From: a bacterium
GTDB taxonomy: Bacteria > Latescibacterota > Latescibacteria > Latescibacterales > Latescibacteraceae
Length of the DNA stretch: 5,976 nucleotides
Direction: 5' to 3'
Assembly (NCBI GenBank): GCA_021372535.1
Contig: JAJFUH010000033.1
Coordinates: forward strand, 1 to 5,976
The notes under the pieces were generated by a model that saw only the letters and a list, made by a program, of their open reading frames with translations, was not told where the DNA came from and did not search any database. Shown piece by piece: positions 1-4,608 of the stretch. The translations under genes were made by a program, and so were the position numbers. How positions within the stretch are numbered: the first letter of the stretch is position 1; each line of letters begins with the position of its first letter.

Positions 1-93
1 CGCCTCCGACTGACTTATCCTCCCAGACTCAACCTCTCCCACCACATGCAGCTTCAATACCTCCGTAAACCGCACTCCCATTCCCTCTTTCAT
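1..93 (-). CDS. N-terminal fragment of a helix-turn-helix, transposase-like protein
   Basis: Thirty-one codons are visible before the gene leaves the left edge, so the C-terminal part is missing. The start ATG (93-91 on the minus strand) is preceded by AAGGAG at 105-100, six bases away, which favours it over the in-frame ATG four codons later. The peptide begins MKEGMGVRFTEVLKLHVV and continues GEVESGRISQSEA. A first helix of the type FTEVLKLHVVGEVESG followed by (K/R)ISQSEA is how many IS3-OrfA and related transposase N-terminal HTH domains begin; the recognition helix would follow outside the window. That assignment rests on family resemblance over a short stretch. It could equally be a non-transposon HTH regulator. 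The coding sequence is GC-richer than the region just upstream of it. Confidence 0.6.
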   Translation of the reverse strand, partial: MKEGMGVRFTEVLKLHVVGEVESGRISQSEA

Positions 94-122
94 CCTTGAC
101 TCCTTGTCCCTTCTTCTGTAAA

Positions 123-141
123 CTTATTTCAGGACAAGACA
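123..141 (-). mobile_element. Candidate insertion-sequence terminal repeat
   Basis: Read on the minus strand this is TGTCTTGTCCTGAAATAAG, lying 30 bases upstream of the transposase-like start codon. Beginning with TG and sitting this close ahead of the first ORF fits the outer inverted repeat of an IS3-like element. The matching repeat and any target duplication would be outside the window, so this is an inference from position and style only. Confidence 0.25.
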
Positions 142-185
142 GATCTTTTGTAAGAAAAAAAATTTATGAATAATCCGGGTTAACA

Positions 186-225
186 GCACACGGATTTTCG
201 CGGACCGGGCGAATTTTCGCGGATT
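186..225 (-). repeat. Dispersed intergenic repeat, copy 1
   Basis: On the minus strand this reads as a series of TCCGCG / AAAATTCG / TCCGCG / AAAATCCGTG modules. Within it CGGATTTTCGCGGA (191-204) and CGAATTTTCGCGGA (210-223) form a 19-bp-period direct repeat with one mismatch. The whole unit matches 29 of 36 aligned bases, without gaps, with the plus-strand sequence at 2377-2412. It therefore appears to be an interspersed element present in both orientations. Confidence 0.6.
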
Positions 226-380
226 CTTTTGATTAAAAATTGAAAATACTGTATTCCTTCTCAAAGGCACACCTCCTGTTCTATATCGGGGAAAGGTTGT
301 AGGTTACCCGGATATTATAGAATAAAGTGCTGCTATTTATTAACTTACCCTGACACTGCTGATTTGCGCAAAAAAACCTC
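226..380. other. Spacer with no recognised gene
   Basis: Together with the flanking repeat and IS-end candidate this forms the 360-bp gap between the divergently oriented HTH fragment and the PadR operon. Codon-like structure is absent. On the minus strand an AGGAGGT at 277-271 stands six bases before a TTG codon (264-262) that opens a 46-codon basic ORF ending at 124. That ORF runs across the dispersed repeat and the putative IS end, so I do not call it a gene. Nothing else is supported here. Confidence 0.5.
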
Positions 381-408
381 TTGACAAAAACTATCGGACA
401 TATATATT
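381..408 (+). promoter_or_regulatory. Sigma70-type promoter of the PadR operon
   Basis: A consensus -35 TTGACA (381-386) is followed after 16 bases by TATATT (403-408) as the -10. Transcription would begin near 414-416, giving a leader of about 40 bases before the PadR start. The -10 falls inside the AT-rich repeat described as the operator, so a repressor bound there would block polymerase. Confidence 0.65.
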
Positions 409-446
409 GACTCTCGATATATAGAGCATCTATATATTAACGAGAG
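401..446 (+). promoter_or_regulatory. Putative PadR operator: nested inverted and direct repeats
   Basis: Three overlapping symmetries are visible. CTCTCGATATATAGAG (411-426) is an imperfect palindrome centred on ATAT, with 6 of 8 pairs. TATATATTGA (401-410) recurs as TATATATTAA (431-440), exactly 30 bp or about three helical turns away. CTCTCG (411-416) is mirrored by CGAGAG (441-446), with ATATATAGA / TCTATATAT just inside. PadR-family proteins are dimeric winged-helix repressors that bind AT-centred palindromes and usually regulate their own gene, so autoregulation is the natural reading. The right arm includes most of the PadR Shine-Dalgarno. Confidence 0.55.
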
Positions 447-453
447 GATATCG

Positions 454-801
454 ATGAAACGGCCCGGAATCGAAATCGCGACATTGCCGAAGAACTGTAA
501 CGAAGCCCTGATACTGGCAATCCTTGCGCGTGGCGACCGTCATGGGTACCAGATAGCTCTCGAACTCGAGGAACTGAGCGGAGGGGTCTTTACTTTCAAC
601 CACGGCACCCTCTATCCCATCCTGCACAAACTCGAAAAGGATGGCTTGATACGAGGCCTGTGGGAGGACATCGATTCCGGGAGAAAGCGCAAGTATTATA
701 CGACTACCGGGAAAGGGAAGGAGTATCTCACTCAACAGCGGGCGGGTTTGGGTGAGTTCTTCTCCGCCCTTATGTCAATCATAGGAGACCGGACGACATG
801 A
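454..801 (+). CDS. PadR family transcriptional regulator
   Basis: This 115-residue protein has the size and layout of a short (subfamily-2-like) PadR repressor. Helix 1 is NEALILAILA (about 16-25), then HGYQI (30-34). The recognition region is FNHGTLYPILHKLEKDGLI (48-66), containing the family hallmark GTLYPxLxxLExxGLI. The beta wing runs from about 67 to 86 (DSGRKRKYYTTTGKG), and a C-terminal dimerisation helix from about 87 to 110. PadR proteins are cytoplasmic dimers that repress nearby genes until a ligand or partner releases them. The start ATG has GAGAGG (442-447) six bases upstream. Its stop overlaps the start of the next gene in an ATGA (798-801), so the two are co-translated. The promoter carries palindromes suited to self-repression. 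The effector is not evident. Family assignment is secure; the target is inferred. Confidence 0.95.
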   Translation: MKRPGIEIATLPKNCNEALILAILARGDRHGYQIALELEELSGGVFTFNHGTLYPILHKLEKDGLIRGLWEDIDSGRKRKYYTTTGKGKEYLTQQRAGLGEFFSALMSIIGDRTT

Positions 802-1544
802 ACAGGTTCACTGCGCTGCTCAGGGAAATGAGCGGTCGACTCGATGTGCCGCAACCGTTGAAATCCCGCATTCTGCTGGAATTGGCGGGCGATCTGGAAG
901 ACCTGTATGCTACGTATATAAATCGCGGGATAGCCGAAGAGACGGCGATGCGGATGGCCGTAGATAAAATCGCCATCGGCGATGAGGCTGTCGATCTTCT
1001 GATCCGACTGAACGACTCTGCCGTCAAACGCTTTCTGCGGCGTTTTCCTTCCCATGTTCAGCGGTGGATCGAAGTTATATCCTGGTGTGTTATCATGCTG
1101 GCAGCCAGTTGTGTTCTATACATGAAAGCATCCCACGGTTCACTGTTCATCGACGGGCCTTTCGCGTGGATGCTGGCGGGTATAACACTCGCCCTCTGCG
1201 GGATTACAATTTCACGGCTTTATGTCCTTTATATCAAGAGGGATCATACCGTGACGAGAATACGTTCGGGATTGCCTTTCATGCTCTTCCTCGGATGTCT
1301 CAGCATCCTGATCGGCGTCGATGGTTTTTTTCTTGAAATCTACTCTGCACTCATAAAAGCGATTTATGCCGGGGGAAAGGATGTCTCCGGCCTTATATCG
1401 ACGTTACAGGGCGCTTTCTTTTTCGTCGCGCTCAGTTTTTTTCTTGCGGCGACCGCGTCAGTGATCTGGTTCGTGTTCACGCTCAAGACTCTGACCATCG
1501 AGCAGCATGAAAAGGCCGTGTTGTACGGTAAACCATTATCATGA
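798..1544 (+). CDS. Four-helix membrane protein with N-terminal HAAS / permease-prefix-type domain
   Basis: A 248-residue protein. Residues 1-75 form a soluble helical domain with the pattern RLDVPQPLKSRILLELAGDLEDLYATYINRGIAEETAMRMAV. This matches the short domain, known as HAAS/DUF1700 or permease-prefix type, that is regularly encoded next to PadR regulators, and it is thought to be the PadR-linked signalling module. Four hydrophobic helices follow at about 90-108, 122-146, 158-182 and 203-228, with short charged loops (KRDHTVTRIR at 147-156). The C-terminal tail is short. No catalytic motif is visible and there is no signal peptide. The ATG overlaps the padR-like stop; AGGAG at 783-787 lies ten bases upstream, inside that gene. 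The likely role is a membrane sensor or antagonist of the repressor, inferred from the pairing. The membrane-domain function is unknown. Confidence 0.8.
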   Translation: MNRFTALLREMSGRLDVPQPLKSRILLELAGDLEDLYATYINRGIAEETAMRMAVDKIAIGDEAVDLLIRLNDSAVKRFLRRFPSHVQRWIEVISWCVIMLAASCVLYMKASHGSLFIDGPFAWMLAGITLALCGITISRLYVLYIKRDHTVTRIRSGLPFMLFLGCLSILIGVDGFFLEIYSALIKAIYAGGKDVSGLISTLQGAFFFVALSFFLAATASVIWFVFTLKTLTIEQHEKAVLYGKPLS

Positions 1545-1550
1545 AGGAGG
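1544..1550 (+). promoter_or_regulatory. Strong Shine-Dalgarno that fixes the third gene's start
   Basis: AAGGAGG, a near-perfect anti-16S match, begins at the last base of the preceding stop codon and ends five bases before GTG 1556. The ATG at 1541 lies upstream of this site and has no Shine-Dalgarno of its own. The GTG is therefore the better start, and the arrangement favours reinitiation by ribosomes finishing the previous gene. Confidence 0.7.
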
Positions 1551-1555
1551 TTGTT

Positions 1556-1954
1556 GTGGGATTCATTCTTCGAAACTGGGGACCGTTCGGTATCATCAAC
1601 GTGGTACTGACGCTTGTTGTTATCGTCCAGGCGATACGGTGCGCTGTGGAACTCTATGTCAGAAAGCGGGAAAACCGTCTGCAGACGATGGGAAGCAGGA
1701 TTAACGCAATTCTGTTCTGGAGCGGATTGATCGTTCTGTTTGGATTCATTGGATCTTTCTTTGGCGCAAGCAGCGGGCTTGAAAGCGTCATCAAGACAGG
1801 TTCTTCCGATCCCCAAATCGTCTATGCCATGATTGTGGGATTGCTGCAGTTTGTCATATATAGCCTGACGGTTTTTACAATCTCCGTGATTGTCTGGTTT
1901 ATTATTAGAAACCGGTACGCAAAACTGCTCGAAGCAACCATCGGGCATATCTGA
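1556..1954 (+). CDS. Small three-helix membrane protein, weakly MotA/TolQ/ExbB-like
   Basis: From the GTG start the protein has 132 residues; starting at ATG 1541 would add five. Hydrophobic segments lie at about 10-33 (GPFGIINVVLTLVVIVQAIRC), 52-70 (AILFWSGLIVLFGFIGSFF) and 94-118 (IVGLLQFVIYSL...VWFII). A basic stretch, VRKRENR, falls between the first two. The RINAILFW...GFIGSFFGASSG stretch followed by a helix ending in WFIIRNR recalls the last two helices of ExbB/TolQ/MotA-type proton-channel subunits. The protein is much shorter than a typical ExbB, lacks the large cytoplasmic loop, and has no ExbD partner in view. The channel label is therefore a resemblance, not an identification. It is the last gene of the operon, separated from the previous stop by 11 bases and probably coupled to it. 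A strong hairpin follows 15 bases after its stop. Confidence 0.7.
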   Translation: MGFILRNWGPFGIINVVLTLVVIVQAIRCAVELYVRKRENRLQTMGSRINAILFWSGLIVLFGFIGSFFGASSGLESVIKTGSSDPQIVYAMIVGLLQFVIYSLTVFTISVIVWFIIRNRYAKLLEATIGHI

Positions 1955-1969
1955 TCGGGTCGGCCAAGG

Positions 1970-2006
1970 CGATGGTGCTGTGAAAAGGTTTTCCACAGCG
2001 CCATCG
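1970..2006 (+). terminator. 13-bp hairpin at the end of the PadR operon
   Basis: CGATGGTGCTGTG (1970-1982) pairs with CACAGCGCCATCG (1994-2006) over 13 positions with a single T-G wobble, around an 11-base loop. It begins 15 bases after the stop codon. The downstream sequence is TTGCAGCC rather than a run of T, so it is not a textbook intrinsic terminator. It may be a Rho-associated 3' end, an mRNA-stabilising stem or an inefficient terminator. Confidence 0.5.
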
Positions 2007-2276
2007 TTGCAGCCACAACATTTCTTTCCTGACTCACAAATGTATCCGGTCTCGTTTATGCCGGGTAACTCCTGATTCCGGGCTGTAATCAGTATCCATG
2101 ACTTTCCGGTTAACTATTTACAATGTTCCATTCCTGTCACTTCATGACACCCTTCTCCCGGAGGAGGCAGGATATAAGCATGGCGATACGGTTTTTTTTG
2201 CCGGAATTTTGGAAAGTGTCGCCTCAGCGCCTGAAGAAGAACTTTAAAGATTATAGCAACTTCAATTCAAAACAAC
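2007..2276. other. Spacer between the PadR operon and the dehydratase gene
   Basis: No recognised gene. A short inverted repeat, TGTCA-CTTCA-TGACA, lies at 2135-2149. A 39-codon plus-strand ORF runs from ATG 2180 to TGA 2299 with GGAGGAGG at 2160-2167 (12 bases upstream) and AGGA at 2169-2172. Its product (begins MAIRFFLPEFWKV, ends KSIIL) is basic with no recognised motif, and the candidate promoter for the next gene lies inside it, so I do not call it. Confidence 0.4.
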
Positions 2277-2305
2277 TTGACAAATCTATAATTCTTTGAT
2301 AATAA
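2277..2305 (+). promoter_or_regulatory. Candidate promoter for the dehydratase gene
   Basis: A consensus TTGACA (2277-2282) is followed by TAATAA (2300-2305) after 17 bases; GATAAT (2298-2303) at 15 bases is an alternative. This is the best sigma70-like match in the spacer and lies about 190 bases before the chosen start, leaving a long leader that contains a dispersed repeat. Confidence 0.4.
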
Positions 2306-2376
2306 ATTGCTTGTCATATTTTCATTCTATGTAACCGGACACTGCCGAGGTCACGTAAAAAAATATAAAACAAACA

Positions 2377-2416
2377 AATCCGCGTAAATTCGTATAATCC
2401 GTGAAAATCCGTATTC
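2377..2416 (+). repeat. Dispersed intergenic repeat, copy 2
   Basis: This plus-strand copy is built of AATCCGCG, AAATTCG, AATCCGTG and AAATCCGT modules, each about 9-11 bases. It matches the reverse complement of 186-225 at 29 of its first 36 positions in the same register, with the differences clustered in the centre (2393-2397). It lies about 80 bases before the dehydratase start, in the presumed leader. Confidence 0.6.
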
Positions 2417-2493
2417 CATTCCTGCCTTTGGATCGGTCATGAATGAACCTGATTGAAAGCAGGTGTGATTTCACCAAAACCATAAGGTGTACA

Positions 2494-3639
2494 ATGAAAA
2501 TAACCGGCATTAATACGTACATGAGCAAGGAACAGCACCGTAATCTTGTTTTCATCGAAATTGCCGCCGACAACGGTTTGACCGGAGTTGGCGAAGCGTA
2601 CTCGGTCGGCCCGGAGGAAGCGGTTGTCGCCGCTGTCCGTTATTTCGAGCCCTGGCTGACCGGCATGGACCCCCGGAACATCGAGGGCATCTGGCAGAAG
2701 CTCTACAGGTTCAGCCGTTTTCCCGGAGGATTTGTCCTCATGTCGGCTTTGAGCGGGATCGATATCGCTCTCTGGGACCTCGCGGGAAAAAGCGCCGGAG
2801 TCCCCGTATGGATGCTGCTCGGCGGGAAATGCCGCGACCGTATCAGAACCTACGGCCATGTTTCGGGAACGACAATCTCCGAAATGGCCGCAAAAACGGC
2901 GGAAATCATCGGAAAGTACGGCTTCACGGCCGTAAAGTGCTTCCCCGTGCCGCTAAAACAGGATGCGGTTCTGCCCTGGCGCGAGATCATTCGCGAGACG
3001 CCGAAACGCCTGGCCGCCGTCCGTGAGACCGCCGGGGACGATGTCGATGTCGCCGTGGATGTGCACGCCGCGGTGAGCAATGTCGCATGCGCGGTCGAGC
3101 TCGTCGAAGCCATCAAACCATACCATCCGCTCTTTGTCGAGGAGCCGCTCAGGCCTGAAAACATCGATGCCCTCGCGCAGCTTGTCCGCAAGGTCAACAT
3201 TCCGGTCGCGACCGGGGAGATGTTCTATGACAAGTGGTCGTTCAGGGAGCTGCTCGTCCGCGAGGCCGCACACATCATTCAGCCCGATATCTGCATTGCC
3301 GGCGGAATCACCGAATTGAAAAAGATCGCCGCGCTCGCCGAATCGTTTCATGCCGATGTCGCGCCGCACAATCCCATGGGGCCGGTCGCAACCGCTGCGA
3401 ATGTCCACCTCTGCGCGGCAATACCCAACTTTCTCATCCTCGAATATATCCCCGACGATATCGCCGAGCGCTGTGATATCATCGACGAACCCCTTGCATT
3501 TTCAAAGGGTTATCTCGAAATTCCCGATAAACCGGGCCTCGGTGTCGAGCTGAGGAAAGAGGGGCTCGAAAAACACCCGCCGATCACCTGGCACCGTCCC
3601 TTCCGGTATCATGGCGACGGTTCCGCGGCATTCATCTGA
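2494..3639 (+). CDS. Mandelate racemase/muconate lactonizing enzyme family protein, probable sugar-acid dehydratase
   Basis: A full-length, 381-residue member of the enolase superfamily. I chose ATG 2494 because AAGGTG (2484-2489) stands four bases upstream and family members usually begin MKIT; an in-frame ATG at 2443 would add 17 atypical residues. The N-terminal capping domain (about 1-115) ends in the conserved SGIDIALWDLAGKSAGVPVWMLLGG block (87-111). The barrel carries Mg2+ ligands in DVH (Asp189), the EEP motif (216-218) and TGE (Glu242). The catalytic pair is QPD (Asp265) and APH (His292), and ILEY supplies Glu317. His191, two after the first metal ligand, together with the PHNPMGP block, resembles D-galactonate dehydratase-type enzymes, which remove water from sugar acids via an enolate. 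The substrate cannot be read from sequence alone. No kinase, aldolase or transporter is adjacent, so the pathway context is missing. It is GC-rich, unlike the gene at the right end. Confidence 0.92.
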   Translation: MKITGINTYMSKEQHRNLVFIEIAADNGLTGVGEAYSVGPEEAVVAAVRYFEPWLTGMDPRNIEGIWQKLYRFSRFPGGFVLMSALSGIDIALWDLAGKSAGVPVWMLLGGKCRDRIRTYGHVSGTTISEMAAKTAEIIGKYGFTAVKCFPVPLKQDAVLPWREIIRETPKRLAAVRETAGDDVDVAVDVHAAVSNVACAVELVEAIKPYHPLFVEEPLRPENIDALAQLVRKVNIPVATGEMFYDKWSFRELLVREAAHIIQPDICIAGGITELKKIAALAESFHADVAPHNPMGPVATAANVHLCAAIPNFLILEYIPDDIAERCDIIDEPLAFSKGYLEIPDKPGLGVELRKEGLEKHPPITWHRPFRYHGDGSAAFI

Positions 3640-3656
3640 GGGAGCGGGAAGAAAAT

Positions 3657-3704
3657 GGCATAAGGCAGGAAAAAAAGGCATAAGGCAAAAGGCATAAGGC
3701 AAAA
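3657..3704 (+). repeat. GGCATAAGGC short tandem repeat
   Basis: Three units begin with GGCATAAGGCA: at 3657 (20-base unit with a longer A run), 3677 (14 bases) and 3691 (14 bases, identical to the second). The array starts 17 bases after the dehydratase stop. On the opposite strand it spells CCTTATGCC units that create artificial Leu/Cys/Met/Pro/Phe-rich reading frames, so no gene should be called there. Confidence 0.85.
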
Positions 3705-3720
3705 GTGAAATATCCTGTAC

Positions 3721-3746
3721 ATGCCTTGTTCATGGGCATTCAGGGG
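3721..3746 (+). repeat. 26-bp direct repeat, first copy
   Basis: This matches 3883-3908 at 22 of 26 positions, with an identical 15-base core TTCATGGGCATTCAG (3729-3743 here). The copies are 162 bases apart and in the same orientation. The base TCCTGT also precedes both. Confidence 0.65.
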
Positions 3747-3882
3747 TATTTCTGTATTCATGTATTTGCAAATAAACAACTTAAGCTTTTGCGACATGAT
3801 ACAAAAAAAGTGCCGGAAAATTGATACCGGGACTCCCGTAATCACCTGCCAGCAGGATGTTCAGAACCGATCCTGTCTGCGG
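3747..3882. other. Non-coding stretch between the two 26-bp repeats
   Basis: No recognised gene. A 100-codon plus-strand frame spans 3721-4023, but it starts inside the repeat, has no Shine-Dalgarno, is rich in Cys/Lys/Ser without any domain pattern and encodes the two repeats as near-identical peptides. A small CGGG-ACT-CCCG stem lies near 3830. Nothing else stands out. Confidence 0.4.
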
Positions 3883-3908
3883 ATGCTTCATTCATGGGCA
3901 TTCAGAGG
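3883..3908 (+). repeat. 26-bp direct repeat, second copy
   Basis: Second member of the pair with 3721-3746; the 15-base identical core lies at 3891-3905. The four differences are at alignment positions 5, 7, 8 and 24. Confidence 0.65.
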
Positions 3909-4033
3909 AAAATATGCAGACAACCTCATTTATAAAAAAGAACTTAGCTGTTTGACGAAAAATTCAGTGCGTTTACAGGGAATTCATGGACGGGATTTAA
4001 TCTCGTATTCTCAAAAAAAATAAAATTATTTTT

Positions 4034-4062
4034 GACAGGATTTACAAGATTAACAGGATTTA
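4034..4062 (+). repeat. 9-bp-period ACAGGATTT array
   Basis: Three consecutive 9-base units, ACAGGATTT (4035-4043), ACAAGATTA (4044-4052) and ACAGGATTT (4053-4061), preceded by TTG. Arrays of this GACAGGATTTACAGGATTAACAGG type recur in spacers of many environmental bacteria; that comparison is from memory. Confidence 0.7.
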
Positions 4063-4090
4063 TATTATTAAAATTAAAAAAAGAAAAAAG

Positions 4091-4136
4091 CCACAGATTA
4101 CATAGAAAAAAGATGGATTATCTACAGATGGATATA
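4091..4136 (+). repeat. Degenerate CCACAGATTA / AGATGGATTA array
   Basis: CCACAGATTA, AGATGGATTA and CTACAGATGGATA units succeed one another with A-rich fill. The wording matches the better-preserved array at 4210-4243, so this looks like a decayed copy of the same repeat type. Confidence 0.5.
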
Positions 4137-4151
4137 GGTATTTTAAAAAAT

Positions 4152-4187
4152 TTCTCGCAACGGCGCGAAAACGCAAAAGAAAAAAAA
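4152..4187 (+). repeat. CGCAA-type short array
   Basis: TCTCGCAACGG, CGCGAAAA and CGCAAAAGA units in series, then a poly-A run. It resembles the CGCAAAGACGCAAAG spacer repeats seen in many uncultured bacteria, in degenerate form. It is unlike the flanking arrays in wording, so different repeat types are stacked here. Confidence 0.5.
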
Positions 4188-4209
4188 CAGAAAAAAGGAG
4201 AAAATATTA

Positions 4210-4243
4210 ACCACAGATAACCACAGATGGACACGGATAAATA
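4210..4243 (+). repeat. 10-bp-period CCACAGATRR array
   Basis: CCACAGATAA (4211-4220), CCACAGATGG (4221-4230) and ACACGGATAA (4231-4240) are three 10-base units. On the opposite strand it reads ATCCGTGT...ATCTGTGG, related in wording to the dispersed repeat at 186-225 and 2377-2416. Confidence 0.65.
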
Positions 4244-4319
4244 TAATATAGTAATATTTTATTATTCTTTTTCAAGTCACCATTAATAAGCGGGATTCAG
4301 GAAGATCAGCATTCAGCAA

Positions 4320-4339
4320 GGGCAATTCGTGAATTGCCC
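4320..4339. repeat. Perfect palindrome GGGCAATTC/GAATTGCCC
   Basis: GGGCAATTCGTGAATTGCCC has nine-base arms around GT and is followed by CTACAA. The palindrome with flanking CCCCTAC matches a widespread intergenic type (AGGGCAATTC...GAATTGCCCCTAC) known to me from many genomes. It could fold as a bidirectional stem between the convergent dehydratase and right-hand genes, but there is no T run to make it a standard terminator. Confidence 0.65.
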
Positions 4340-4608
4340 CTACAATAGTTACCGAAAAATGTATAGCTCGCTGTGCTCCCACACCTGGCGCACTAATCAC
4401 GCTGGCGTACTGTAGAAGAAAATCGACGTAGCGGAGTGGGCATGACAGTTTTTGCTTTTACGCGTCAACTCGGAAAACACTCCGTTATTCCTTTTTTCTT
4501 CGGTATTGTGCTTCGTTCGTTACTTTCCTATGAGTCTACTACCTGACGTACAATAGCTAATTCACATCGAGGGAAACTACATTTCCGTTTGGAGCAGGAC
4601 AACATGAT
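4340..4608. other. Spacer downstream of the right-hand gene
   Basis: No gene is recognisable. CGGAGTG (4432-4438) and CACTCCG (4478-4484) form a seven-base inverted repeat around 39 bases. A TGGCG pair lies at 4386-4390 and 4403-4407, on either side of CACTAATCACGC. GGAAA-CTACA-TTTCC (4572-4586) is a weak stem 23 bases after the minus-strand stop codon and is the only candidate 3' structure for that gene. The region is of mixed GC, less AT-rich than the gene beside it. Confidence 0.4.

Noticed and set aside
124-264. 46-codon minus-strand ORF with TTG start and AGGAGGT six bases upstream
   Set aside because: It crosses the dispersed repeat and the putative IS end, has a TTG start and shows no domain; the Shine-Dalgarno match is probably chance.
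407-438. Second promoter, TTGACT (407-412) with TATATT (433-438)
   Set aside because: The spacer would be 20 bases and transcription would start inside or beyond the ribosome-binding site. These bases are better explained as operator repeats.
1364-1996. 210-codon minus-strand reading frame opposite the two membrane-protein genes
   Set aside because: It is antisense to well-supported plus-strand genes with membrane-helix patterns, lacks domain patterns and runs into the terminal hairpin.
2443-2493. Upstream ATG 2443 as the dehydratase start
   Set aside because: It has no good Shine-Dalgarno and would add 17 residues unlike family N-termini; ATG 2494 has AAGGTG and the usual MKIT start.
2953-3408. 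151-codon minus-strand frame inside the dehydratase gene
   Set aside because: It is a shadow caused by high GC and codon bias; the plus strand carries intact catalytic motifs throughout.
3609-3845. Minus-strand frame rich in Phe, Cys, Leu, Met and Pro
   Set aside because: Its composition comes directly from the GGCATAAGGC array read backwards; it is a typical false ORF.
3721-4023. 100-codon plus-strand frame
   Set aside because: No Shine-Dalgarno, no domain, and it encodes the 26-bp direct repeat twice; it is better treated as spacer.
4032-4220. 62-codon Lys-rich plus-strand frame
   Set aside because: It consists entirely of the short-period repeat arrays and A runs.
4034-4243. CRISPR array
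   Set aside because: Units are 9-10 bp, degenerate and contiguous, without the 20-40 bp repeats and unique spacers of CRISPR, and no cas gene is present.
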